From assembly GCA_039925145.1 (NCBI GenBank), contig JBDSZL010000009.1:1-47369 (forward strand): a stretch of DNA of 47,369 nt, given 5' to 3'. The translations under genes were made by a program, and so were the position numbers. Below are positions 35,745 through 43,623 of the stretch, one piece after another (positions within the stretch are counted from its first letter, which is position 1; the number at the start of each line of letters is the position of its first letter). The stretch comes from JBDSZL01 sp039925145 (GTDB lineage Bacteria > Acidobacteriota > Vicinamibacteria > Vicinamibacterales > SCN-69-37). Below the pieces are notes generated by a model. It saw nothing but the letters and a program-made list of their open reading frames with translations, had not been told where the DNA came from and did not search any database.

Positions 35745-35770
35745 CAGCACGCAGCACGCAGCACGCAGCA
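35745..35770. repeat. 7-bp tandem repeat (CAGCACG, 3.7 copies)
   Basis: CAGCACG is repeated head to tail four times (last copy cut to CAGCA) directly after the stop of the duplicated secreted protein and before the hairpin at 35780-35801. It is short enough to arise by slippage. Confidence 0.85.
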
Positions 35771-35779
35771 TAACCATGG

Positions 35780-35801
35780 GCGCCGGGAGAAATCCCGGCG
35801 C
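35780..35801. terminator. Strong GC hairpin between convergent genes
   Basis: An 8-bp perfect stem, GCGCCGGG-AGAAAT-CCCGGCGC, sits between the stops of the secreted repeat protein (+) and the MscS-CNBD gene (-). There is no U-run on either side, so it is a hairpin that may slow or stabilise both transcripts rather than a classical terminator. Confidence 0.6.
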
Positions 35802-35821
35802 TCGCGCGTACGGCCGAAACA

Positions 35822-37267
35822 TCAGTTCAGTCCGAAGAACACGCGCATCCGCTGCGCCATGGAGGGCCCCACTCTGGGGCTGGCTGCGGTAGTCTGCGCG
35901 CGGGTCTCGTCGAGCATCTTGCGTCGTTGTTCGGCCGTGCTGGCGAGTTGGTCGACCACATCCGGCCGGCTCTGCACATACGCTTTGAAGTTTTCGGCGG
36001 CGACTTCGAGCACGCAGCAGTCTCCGCGCGCCGTCACTGTGGCCGTGCGCCGCTCGCCCGTCAGCAGCGACATCTCGCCAAAGTAGCCGCCGGCTTCTGT
36101 CACCGCCACCTGCCGTGCATCGGGCCCGATCGTGATGACGACGGCGCCAGTGCGCACGATGAACAGCGACGATCCCGCGTCGCCCTCGGCGACAATCACT
36201 TCCCCGTTTGCATACAGCCGTTCGGCCGCAGCCGAGGCGAGTGCGCGCTGTGCTTCCTCCGGCAGTCCTGCAAACACCGAAACCGCCGCAATGGCCGCCT
36301 GGTAATCGCGCGACCGATCCTCAGGGCTCACGCTCGGGAAGTCGCGGTGATACTCGACCTGGATGGGCCAGGGGATCTCGATCCCGCGGCGACGGAGCTC
36401 GTAGTAGATCGCCGTGCGGACTTCGCTCTTGGCGACCTCGTCTTTCTCATAGTCATCGACCCAGAAGCGCACACGAAACGTCAGCGCCGACGGCCCGAAG
36501 TCGTACAAGAGCACGTCGGGCGCGGGGACCTTTAGACTGCGGCCGACTCTACCCACCGCCGCAAGGATGGCGTCGCGGGCCTCGTTGGGGGGCGTCATGT
36601 AGCTGGCGCCCACTTCGACGAACAACCTCGTAGGGGATGCCGGCTCGGAGTAGTTGTTGATGGCCTCCTTGGCAATGGTGCTATTCGGCAGCACCACCAG
36701 ATTGCCCGACTTGGTGCGGATCTTCGTCGCGCGCCAGGTGACTTCGACCACGCGCCCTTCGTAATCGGCGGCTGAAATCCAGTGCCCGACGCGGAACGGC
36801 TTCTCCACCTGGATCGCCAGACCGGCAAAGGCGTTGCCCAGCGTGTCTTGCAGCGCGAGGCCGACGACGATAGCCGAGCCGGTGATGCCGACGAGAAAGC
36901 TGGCGTTCTGAAAGACGAACATCGCAGCGACTACCGTGAGTGCGGCCACGACGGTGTCCTGCACGATCGCCGGCGTGCCTTCGCCGAGGCGTTCCTTGAA
37001 CCACGGGTTGAGGAGAAGGGTCACGACGGCCGTGATGAGACCGAACGCAACGAGGAAGTTCTCGATCTCCTGGCCGTGCGCGATCAGGAGATCGTTCGTG
37101 GGGAGCTCGAGCACTGCCGCATGGATGGCCAGCGCCGCGAGCAGTAGCACCTCGACGAGCGCAAGCCGCCGGCGCACGGCGCGGGTGCGGACGGCTGCCA
37201 TCGTGGCAGCCGTCACCCCAAGAAATCCGAGTGTCCAGAAGAAGTGCGCGAGCGGATGCGGGAACAC
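35822..37267 (-). CDS. MscS-family channel with C-terminal cyclic-nucleotide-binding domain
   Basis: This 481-aa inner-membrane channel has four hydrophobic helices (about 6-26, 34-55, 68-88, 102-122) before the MscS pore helix and beta domain (VGLALQDTLGNAFAGLAIQVEKPFRVG, then VVLPNSTIAKEAINNYS). Residues about 335-450 form a cNMP-binding domain with an intact phosphate-binding cassette, FGEMSLLTGERRTATV (Glu398, Arg407). Such bCNG channels can be gated by cyclic nucleotide and only weakly by tension. Ligand preference is not visible. The start is GTG, two bases after the M48 stop. It shares an operon with a cyclase, so cAMP gating is a direct inference. Confidence 0.92.
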   Translation of the reverse strand: MFPHPLAHFFWTLGFLGVTAATMAAVRTRAVRRRLALVEVLLLAALAIHAAVLELPTNDLLIAHGQEIENFLVAFGLITAVVTLLLNPWFKERLGEGTPAIVQDTVVAALTVVAAMFVFQNASFLVGITGSAIVVGLALQDTLGNAFAGLAIQVEKPFRVGHWISAADYEGRVVEVTWRATKIRTKSGNLVVLPNSTIAKEAINNYSEPASPTRLFVEVGASYMTPPNEARDAILAAVGRVGRSLKVPAPDVLLYDFGPSALTFRVRFWVDDYEKDEVAKSEVRTAIYYELRRRGIEIPWPIQVEYHRDFPSVSPEDRSRDYQAAIAAVSVFAGLPEEAQRALASAAAERLYANGEVIVAEGDAGSSLFIVRTGAVVITIGPDARQVAVTEAGGYFGEMSLLTGERRTATVTARGDCCVLEVAAENFKAYVQSRPDVVDQLASTAEQRRKMLDETRAQTTAASPRVGPSMAQRMRVFFGLN

Positions 37268-37269
37268 GT

Positions 37270-38358
37270 TCAGCCGGTGATGCCCTTGCGGAACTCGGCG
37301 ATCTCGGCGGCTGTGATGCTCACCGGCACAAGCGTCTTCACGGGGCCACCCTTGGCGTCACGATCGGGGTTGACCCCGCGCGATCCGGCCGACGAAACCG
37401 TGTCGCTGCTCGATTTTTCCCGGCCGAGGGCGGAGAGGCCGCCAAGACCGAGCTTGCCGCCGCCCGACGAGGCAGGCGGCGCCGCAGCGGCGGCGGCCGG
37501 GGCTGCTGGCGCGCCCTGGGGCACAGCGGTCACCGGCACGGGCTTGAACGAGACCGACTGCGTGTAACGCGTCGCCACGAGCGATGAAGCCTTGAGGCTG
37601 CTGCCGCTGATCACCTTGTTGAGCGCGTCGAGGCGCGCCTTCGCTTCTGGATGCGAGGCAAACATGCCGCTGCGGTCTTTCAGGTCCTTGTTGCGATCGG
37701 CCAGCCGCGTCAAAAACGATTCGAGGCCCGAGGGGGCATAGCCGGCCTGGTTGGCAGAGGTGACTCCCAGCTTGTCTGCCTCGATTTCGTCCTTGCGGTC
37801 GTAGCTGTTCTCGAGGATCGCCCCGTAGGCCCGGTTGACGACTTGCTTGGTGATCTCGGACTTCGGCAGCGCCTCGGACGTCTTGCTCACCACGCCCGCC
37901 TTCTGAATCGCATTCAGCGTGTGCTTGGCCGTGACGTGGCCGATCTCATGACCGAGGACATCGGCGAGCTCGGCTTCGTTCTTGATGAGAGCCATCGCCC
38001 CACGTGTGATGTGAATGAACCCGCCGGGCGCTGCAAACGCATTGACGCCGTCGGTGTCGAGCACGATGAAGGTCCATTTCAGGTTGGGACGCGAGCTGGC
38101 CTGCGCGAGCACACCGCCGACGAGTGAGACGTACCGATGCACGGCCTTGTCCTGCACGACACCGTACTTCTCACGCAACTTCGCGCTGATCTCGCTGCCG
38201 ATCTGCTGTTCTTCGGCATCGCTGAACGTCAGGTCGTCCATCGTCTTCTTCGCGTCCTGCGCCTGCCCGATTCTCTTGCCAAGCTGGCCGAGCTGCGCCG
38301 ACGCCGGCGCGGCCGACGCCAGACACACGATCGCCCCTATCGTCATCAGCTTCTTCAT
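37270..38358 (-). CDS. Secreted M48-family zinc metalloprotease
   Basis: This 362-aa exported protein has a signal peptide (MKKLMTIGAIVCLASAAPASA). The M48 domain has HEIGH at 137-141 and the third zinc ligand Glu191 in DRKDEIEAD. A BepA/LoiP-like body follows; no TPRs were seen, and the C-terminal 90 residues are Ala/Pro/Gly-rich and end in KTLVPVSITAAEIAEFRKGI. Periplasmic M48 proteases clear misassembled outer-membrane proteins in other bacteria. Its ATG overlaps the cyclase stop (ATGA) and its own stop is two bases before the channel start, so all three genes are coupled. Confidence 0.92.
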   Translation of the reverse strand: MKKLMTIGAIVCLASAAPASAQLGQLGKRIGQAQDAKKTMDDLTFSDAEEQQIGSEISAKLREKYGVVQDKAVHRYVSLVGGVLAQASSRPNLKWTFIVLDTDGVNAFAAPGGFIHITRGAMALIKNEAELADVLGHEIGHVTAKHTLNAIQKAGVVSKTSEALPKSEITKQVVNRAYGAILENSYDRKDEIEADKLGVTSANQAGYAPSGLESFLTRLADRNKDLKDRSGMFASHPEAKARLDALNKVISGSSLKASSLVATRYTQSVSFKPVPVTAVPQGAPAAPAAAAAAPPASSGGGKLGLGGLSALGREKSSSDTVSSAGSRGVNPDRDAKGGPVKTLVPVSITAAEIAEFRKGITG

Positions 38359-40442
38359 CGTGAATGCTCCGTCATTGCGGCTGGCGAGTCCGCGGAGACC
38401 ACCTGCGGCTCCGGCGCGTCGCCACGCCCTGTCACTTCATACACCATCACCGGCTGTGCGCGGCCTTTGACGGTGACCTGTCCGATCGGCCGGGTCGAGA
38501 CGTCTGTGGTCAGGCGCGATCGCGTCGCGTCGCTGATCAAAATACGCGTGCCGTAATCCTTGTTCAGCGATTCGAGCCTGGCGCCCAGGTTCACGGCATC
38601 GCCAATCACCGTGTAGCTCATGATGGCTTGCGAGCCGATATTACCGGCAATCATCTCTCCGGAGTTGATCCCGATGCCGATATCGAGCCGCGAGCGCCCC
38701 TCGGCGGCCCATTTCAGGTTCAGCCGCTCGAGCGCCACATTCATGTCGAGCGCCGCGGCCACCGCGTGGTCGGCATGCTCCGGGTCGTCGAGCGGAGCCC
38801 CGAACAGACCCATGACCATGTCTCCCACGAACTTATCGAGCGTTCCGCGATACCGGAACAGGACGTCGACCATTTCGCCAAAGTATTCGTTCAATTGGGC
38901 CACCACGCTTTCGGGTGCGCCATGCTCGGATGCGGCCGTGAACCCGCGGATGTCGGAGAACAGCACCGTCATTTCGCGCCGTTCGCCGCCGAGGTTCGCG
39001 CGCGCAGGGTCGGCGAGCAACTGCTCGATGACGTCCTTCGACACGTAGCGGCCAAACAGACCTTTGATATGTCGCTTCTCGCGCCCCTCGATCAGGTACT
39101 GCCAGGCCACGCCACCAAAGAGGGCGAGGCTGGCGGCTAGGCCTGGTCCCACGGCCGCGATCCAGACCCCGGCCGCAACTTCCCGCGTCAGCCAGAATCC
39201 CAATCCGATGGTCAGCGCCGGCACCACGACAGATGCCCACAGCACCGGCAGCAGCACGGCGATAGCCCCGGCCACGAGTCCCACGGCCGCTGTCAGCAAC
39301 AAATCGGTCGTCGGCGACGCCCGCCGCATGACATCTCCGGCAATGATGTTGTCGGCCGTCGTGGCGTGGAGGTGGATGCCCGGAGCGCCCCCGGGAAACG
39401 GCGTGGAGAATCTGTCGTACAAGCCGGCCGCGCTCGTCCCCACCATCACCACCTTGCCGGCAAAAGCAGCCGGAGGAACAGGCGGCACCTGGCCGGAAGC
39501 GACCTTGTCGCCGGAAAGCAGCACGTCGAACATGGAATAGGTCGGGAACACGGGGCCCTTGCCGTCTGCCAGGACGGGCGGCTCCGCGAACCGGATCAGC
39601 GCCTGCCGCGATGGCGCTCCATCCGAGGCCGGCTCGCCGAGGAGCGGCAGCCGCGTCTTGCCCAGCCGCAGCCAGTCGCCCTCGGTCGTCACGGCATCGC
39701 CCGGGACGGCGTCGAACGCCAAGGCTCCTGCTACACCGAGAGACGGCACACTCGTGCCTCGCACATCCACGAAGGGCAGCACTCGCCGGGCGTAATCGGA
39801 GCCGGGCTCCTTCAAGAGGTAGTTGTGGCCGATGCCGCTCGCGACACTGGCGAGCTCCTCAAACGGCAGCGCGAGCAGCGGACGCGCCAGAAATCCAGGC
39901 CCCGCGTGGTAGGTCGGGCCTGGCAGCAGCACCGGTCCGCGGTCGCGCGACGGCTCGCCGGCGGCCAGGCCCTCGTAGGTAGCCTCTGCCAGCAGGATGA
40001 CGTTGCCCGCATGGCGCACCGAATCGACCAGCGCCCGGTCCGACTGCTCTCCCGTCACGCGTTGTCCGTTGATGATCGATTCGGATCGGCTCTCGTGTTC
40101 GCCGAAGAACACGTCATAGGCAATCACGCGTGCGCCAGAGGCCGCGATGTAATCGATTGCCGCTGCATGGACGGCTCGCGGCCATGGCCACCGGCCGAGC
40201 ATCGGCTCCAGCGCGCGCACCGATGACTCGTTGATCTCGACGAGCACGATAGGCGACGACGGGGAGACACGGTGGTGTGACCGCTGGACCCGCCAGTCGT
40301 AACTGTAGTTCTCGACCGTGTCGACGAACTTCACGGTGACAGAGAGCAGAGCGGCGAGTGTGGCGGCGAGACCGACGGACAACGCCGCGAGGATGCGGCG
40401 CGGGGAAAAGCGAAGGGAGCGTCTTCGATTGAGCGGACTCAC
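38355..40442 (-). CDS. CHASE2-domain class III adenylate cyclase
   Basis: This is a 695-aa sensor enzyme. Helix 1 (about 14-38) is followed by an extracytoplasmic CHASE2 domain (about 40-330, NYSYDWRVQ, WPWPRAVHAAAIDYI), three close helices (about 340-425) and a cytoplasmic cyclase domain (about 485-660). Metal Asp497 is in LFSDIRGFT and Asp541 in FVGDMVMGLFG. The adenine-selecting Lys537 and Asp615 (VIGDAVNLGARLE), Asn618 and Arg622 are intact, so cAMP is the predicted product. The GTG start follows GGGAG by eight bases; an open frame further up overlaps tRNA-Glu and is rejected. Confidence 0.93.
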   Translation of the reverse strand: MSPLNRRRSLRFSPRRILAALSVGLAATLAALLSVTVKFVDTVENYSYDWRVQRSHHRVSPSSPIVLVEINESSVRALEPMLGRWPWPRAVHAAAIDYIAASGARVIAYDVFFGEHESRSESIINGQRVTGEQSDRALVDSVRHAGNVILLAEATYEGLAAGEPSRDRGPVLLPGPTYHAGPGFLARPLLALPFEELASVASGIGHNYLLKEPGSDYARRVLPFVDVRGTSVPSLGVAGALAFDAVPGDAVTTEGDWLRLGKTRLPLLGEPASDGAPSRQALIRFAEPPVLADGKGPVFPTYSMFDVLLSGDKVASGQVPPVPPAAFAGKVVMVGTSAAGLYDRFSTPFPGGAPGIHLHATTADNIIAGDVMRRASPTTDLLLTAAVGLVAGAIAVLLPVLWASVVVPALTIGLGFWLTREVAAGVWIAAVGPGLAASLALFGGVAWQYLIEGREKRHIKGLFGRYVSKDVIEQLLADPARANLGGERREMTVLFSDIRGFTAASEHGAPESVVAQLNEYFGEMVDVLFRYRGTLDKFVGDMVMGLFGAPLDDPEHADHAVAAALDMNVALERLNLKWAAEGRSRLDIGIGINSGEMIAGNIGSQAIMSYTVIGDAVNLGARLESLNKDYGTRILISDATRSRLTTDVSTRPIGQVTVKGRAQPVMVYEVTGRGDAPEPQVVSADSPAAMTEHSR

Positions 40443-40464
40443 GAAAACGACTCCCGACTTGTAT

Positions 40465-40539
40465 TGGTACCGGTACGGGGATTCGAACCCCGGTCCCGTG
40501 GCTGAGAACCACGTGTCCTGACCCCTAGACGATACCGGC
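40465..40539 (-). tRNA. tRNA-Glu (anticodon CTC)
   Basis: This 75-nt gene includes an encoded 3' CCA. The acceptor arm GCCGGTA/TACCGGT pairs with one G-U at the end. The D-arm region GTCTAGGGGTCAGGAC is typical of tRNA-Glu. The anticodon stem CGTGG/CCACG encloses TTCTCAG (anticodon CTC), and the T arm is CGGGG-TTCGAAT-CCCCG. It lies 22 bases upstream of the cyclase start on the same strand, so processing of a joint transcript is possible. Confidence 0.96.
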
Positions 40540-40558
40540 CCGTCGACAGGAACTTCGG

Positions 40559-40588
40559 AAAGTACCACTCTGGCGCGAGAAGGGTCAA
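40559..40588 (-). promoter_or_regulatory. Predicted promoter of tRNA-Glu and possibly the cyclase operon
   Basis: On the minus strand TTGACC (40588-40583) and TACTTT (40564-40559) are 18 bases apart. They end 20 bases before the tRNA 5' end. With no terminator between tRNA and the cyclase GTG, this promoter may also drive the cyclase-M48-channel genes. By-eye match only. Confidence 0.5.
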
Positions 40589-40654
40589 GTCAGGGATAAT
40601 CCATCGTCTCCTGATCGGCTCACCTCCTGCCGCTTCCGAACCGAGGACGTTCCC

Positions 40655-41593
40655 GTGATCTGGCTGCACCGGTATACACGTTTGCTCGCGGCGGCCACGC
40701 TGCTGCTCGTGGCGGCTGGAGGCATGGTCACGAGCACGAACTCCGGGCTGTCGGTACCCGACTGGCCGACCACGTTCGGCCAGCAAATGTTCGCCTATCC
40801 GCTCAGCGGCATGAAGGGCGGCATTTTTTACGAGCACGGCCACCGCCTGATCGCCTCGACCGTCGGCCTCCTGACGATCGGTCTCGTCTTCTGGCTCTGG
40901 CGATCGGAGCCGCGCCCGTGGGTGCGACGACTCGGCTGGATCGCACTCGGCGCCGTCGTGCTGCAAGGGATGCTGGGCGGGCTGACGGTGTTGCTCCGGC
41001 TGCCCGATGCGGTCTCGATCAGCCACGCCGGACTCGCGCAGCTCTTCTTCTGCATCACGGTCAGCCTGGCGCTCTTCACGTCGCCAACATGGATCGCGCC
41101 GCCGCGCCCACCGGTCGATGACACACCGCTTCGCACGCGTATGACGCTGCTCACTGTCCTCGTCTACCTGCAGATCCTGATCGGCGCGACCATGCGCCAC
41201 ACGGGCGCGGGACTCGCGATTCCGGACTTCCCGCTCTCGTACGGACACCTGGTACCGCCCTTCTGGACCAGTGCCATCGCCCTCCACTTCGCGCATCGTG
41301 TGGGCGCGCTGCTCATCACGGTGCTGGTCATCGGCAATATCACCCGTGTGTTCAGCCGACACGGCTCACGGCGCGAGTTCACCGCCCCGGCGCTGCTCCT
41401 GGTGCTGGCTGTCGCTGCGCAGGTCACACTCGGCGCCTATGTCGTGCTCAGCGGAAAACAGCCGATCATCAATACCCTGCACGTGGCGACCGGCGCGACA
41501 GTGCTCGTCACGTCGCTGCTGCTGACGCTCCGCCTGTATCGAGTACGCTTTGGCGAGGCCGACCTCGTGGCGGTCAGCCGCCCGATGCTCTGA
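40655..41593 (+). CDS. ctaA: Heme A synthase, COX15/CtaA family
   Basis: This 312-aa, eight-helix inner-membrane enzyme oxidises heme O to heme A for cytochrome oxidase. Heme-ligand histidines occur as four well-spaced sites: YEHGHRLIAS (61/63), SISHAGLAQL, LHFAHRVGAL and NTLHVATG. The N-terminal SGLSVPDWP loop is typical of the COX15 group. The start is GTG. Its TGA overlaps the ctaB ATG by one base, so the pair is coupled. No oxidase subunit genes are in view; they would be expected elsewhere or to the right. Confidence 0.93.
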   Translation: MIWLHRYTRLLAAATLLLVAAGGMVTSTNSGLSVPDWPTTFGQQMFAYPLSGMKGGIFYEHGHRLIASTVGLLTIGLVFWLWRSEPRPWVRRLGWIALGAVVLQGMLGGLTVLLRLPDAVSISHAGLAQLFFCITVSLALFTSPTWIAPPRPPVDDTPLRTRMTLLTVLVYLQILIGATMRHTGAGLAIPDFPLSYGHLVPPFWTSAIALHFAHRVGALLITVLVIGNITRVFSRHGSRREFTAPALLLVLAVAAQVTLGAYVVLSGKQPIINTLHVATGATVLVTSLLLTLRLYRVRFGEADLVAVSRPML

Positions 41594-42507
41594 TGGAATC
41601 GAAACCTGGCGCGGTCGCGTACGGAAAGCCCGGCATCGACGCGCACCCGCACTCGCGTCTGGGCGACATCGTCATCCTCTCGAAACTTCGCGTCAACGCC
41701 CTCGTGGTCGCCACCGCTGTCGGTGGCTACTACATGGCGCGACCCGATCCCGTCGACGGGGGTGTCATCGCGTGGGTCTCTGTCGGCACGGCGCTCGTCG
41801 CGAGTGGCGCGTCGGCGTTCAACCAGATCTACGAACGGCGCACCGACACCCTCATGGCGCGGACGAGCGGGCGCCCCATTGCCGCCGGGCGAATGAGTCC
41901 CGCCCAAGGCGCGATCGTCGCCGCCGCATTCTCTGCCATTGGACTTGCCTGCCTGATCTGGGGCGCCAACCAGATGGCGGCCGCCGTCGCGCTCGCTACC
42001 CTCGTGAGCTACGCGGCGATTTACACGCCGCTCAAGCGACGCACCTCGCTGTCAACCGTCGTTGGCGCCGTGCCCGGCGCGCTGCCTCCGCTCATCGGCT
42101 GGGCAGCGGCAGGGGGCAGCCTCACAGGGGTGGCGCCCTGGTCGCTGTTCGTGCTCATGTTCCTGTGGCAGCTGCCACACTTCCTCGCCATCGCCTGGAT
42201 GTTCCGTGAAGATTACGCCCGCGCCGGAATGCCCATGCTGACTGTCGTCGACAAGGACGGCAGCATCACCGGGCGCCAGACCTTGCTCTGGGCCGCGGCA
42301 CTCGTGCCGGCCAGCCAGTTGCCGTTCCTGTTTCGCATCGCGTCGCCCACCTACGCGATTGGCGCGCTGGTGCTGGGCCTGGCGCAGCTCGTGCTCGCGT
42401 TCCGCTTTGCGAGACATCGCTCGATCGCCAACGCGCGGGCGCTGTTCTACGGGTCGATCGTCTACCTGCCGCTGCTCTGGCTCTTGATGGCGCTGGGGCG
42501 GCCATGA
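41593..42507 (+). CDS. ctaB: Protoheme IX farnesyltransferase (heme O synthase) CtaB
   Basis: This 304-aa, multi-helix UbiA-superfamily prenyltransferase adds farnesyl to heme B to form heme O, the step before CtaA. The Mg-farnesyl-diphosphate motif is NQIYERRTDTLMARTSGRP (N-x3-E-x3-D) and the second acidic region is YTPLKRRTSLSTVVGAVPG. WQLPHFLAIAW is another CtaB block. It starts at the base shared with the ctaA stop. The 28-base gap to the DUF420 gene suggests one transcript of three. Confidence 0.94.
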   Translation: MESKPGAVAYGKPGIDAHPHSRLGDIVILSKLRVNALVVATAVGGYYMARPDPVDGGVIAWVSVGTALVASGASAFNQIYERRTDTLMARTSGRPIAAGRMSPAQGAIVAAAFSAIGLACLIWGANQMAAAVALATLVSYAAIYTPLKRRTSLSTVVGAVPGALPPLIGWAAAGGSLTGVAPWSLFVLMFLWQLPHFLAIAWMFREDYARAGMPMLTVVDKDGSITGRQTLLWAAALVPASQLPFLFRIASPTYAIGALVLGLAQLVLAFRFARHRSIANARALFYGSIVYLPLLWLLMALGRP

Positions 42508-42535
42508 CGCGCACCGATCGCGACGACGGCCAGTC

Positions 42536-42952
42536 ATGACGTTGAGCGATCTGCCCACGCTGAACGCGATTCTCAACGCAACCTCCGCGGTGCTGCTCAC
42601 CATCGGGTGGTGGCACATCACGCATCACCGCATCGCCGTTCATCGTCGCTTCATGCTGGCTGCGTGCACGACGTCCGCGATGTTCCTGACCTCATACGTC
42701 ATCTATCACGCGCAGGTTGGGTCGAAGCCGTTTCCCGGACACGGCATAGCGCGAACCATCTACTTTCTGGTGCTCGTGCCGCACGTCGTGCTGGCGGCCG
42801 CGATCGTGCCGATGGTGATCCTGACGCTGCGACGCGGCCTGATGCGCAGTGACGTCGCGCACCGGCGTATTGCGCGGATTACGCTGCCGTTGTGGCTGTA
42901 CGTCTCTGTCACCGGTGTCATCGTGTATCTGATGCTGTATCGGATGTACTGA
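42536..42952 (+). CDS. DUF420 (CtaM/YozB-like) membrane protein
   Basis: This 138-aa, four-helix membrane protein has conserved histidines (IGWWHITHHRIAVHRRFMLAA, YVIYHAQVG, LVPHVVLAAAIVPMV and DVAHRRIARITLPLW). DUF420 proteins lie near cytochrome oxidase genes, and in Staphylococcus the family member CtaM is needed for aa3-type oxidase maturation. The position after ctaA and ctaB agrees. No metal function is demonstrated for this protein. Confidence 0.87.
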   Translation: MTLSDLPTLNAILNATSAVLLTIGWWHITHHRIAVHRRFMLAACTTSAMFLTSYVIYHAQVGSKPFPGHGIARTIYFLVLVPHVVLAAAIVPMVILTLRRGLMRSDVAHRRIARITLPLWLYVSVTGVIVYLMLYRMY

Positions 42953-43183
42953 CGCCGGGCCGACGTCACGCGTGTGCGGATCCGGTCCGGCGGCGATATC
43001 ATTCCGGCCGAGCGCCAACCGCGAGTGGGAAAGCCGCTTCCCAGGTCTGTTCACGATTCGCGACGGGATGATGGCCACCGGCCAGCTCACGGGCGCGGGG
43101 CTCGGCGCCGTGAGCTGAACACCCCCTGCACGTCGCGCCGTGTGAGCTCAGGCGCGGACGCCTGACACGACTCGCGAGACGGG
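42953..43183. other. 231-base intergenic stretch with one doubtful small frame
   Basis: Between the DUF420 stop and the CsoR stop I see no RNA gene, terminator with a U-run or clear repeat. A 48-codon frame from GTG 42972 to TGA 43118 on the plus strand reads sensibly (FRPSANREWESRFPGLFTIR, then DGMMATGQLTGAGLGAVS), with no ribosome site. It may be a small gene or the decayed end of one. Confidence 0.3.
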
Positions 43184-43510
43184 CTACTTGCCGAAGCGGT
43201 CGAAAATGTCGACCAGTTCGTTGAGCTGCCCGTCCACGTGACCTTCCGCGAGGCCCTTCTTCACGCAGTGCTCGATGTGGTGCCTGAACATGGCGAGGCT
43301 GATGCGGTTCAGCGCCGCTTCGGCCGCCGCCAGCTGCTGCAGGACCTCCAGACAGGGCCGCGGCTCCTCGACCATGCGGCGAATGCCCCGCACCTGCCCC
43401 TCGACGCGATTCAGGCGTTTCACAAGCGCTTGTTCCTCAGACGTCTCGAACATATCCGGCCGTACCTTCCCCGAATCCAGACCCGATCGCGCTGGCACTT
43501 GATCGCTCAT
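43184..43510 (-). CDS. CsoR-type copper-sensing repressor
   Basis: This 108-aa four-helix-bundle regulator (DUF156 family) has the full Cu(I) triad of CsoR at the right spacing: Cys53 (RPCLEVLQQL), His78 and Cys82 (HHIEHCVKK), i.e. C-x24-H-x3-C. LKR/LNRVEGQVRGIRRM and the AMFRHHIEHCV helix are family hallmarks. It is expected to release DNA when Cu(I) binds. No copper exporter or chaperone is adjacent, so the target is unclear. A frame 37 residues further upstream runs over the divergent promoter and is trimmed. It is divergent from the alpha/beta hydrolase gene. Confidence 0.9.
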   Translation of the reverse strand: MSDQVPARSGLDSGKVRPDMFETSEEQALVKRLNRVEGQVRGIRRMVEEPRPCLEVLQQLAAAEAALNRISLAMFRHHIEHCVKKGLAEGHVDGQLNELVDIFDRFGK

Positions 43511-43623
43511 GAACTGTTTCCTGGAATACGACACCGCGGCCACACCGTTGCAGGCGCCATCCACCAGCGCCCGACACCCCCGGCGCTTGCAGTGGGTCAA
43601 AGGCGCGAGCCAGACTGACACCT

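Noticed and set aside
38355..40568. Longer cyclase frame starting at 40568 through the tRNA.
   Set aside because: The extension translates tRNA-Glu itself. A GTG with a good ribosome site just after the tRNA is the better start.
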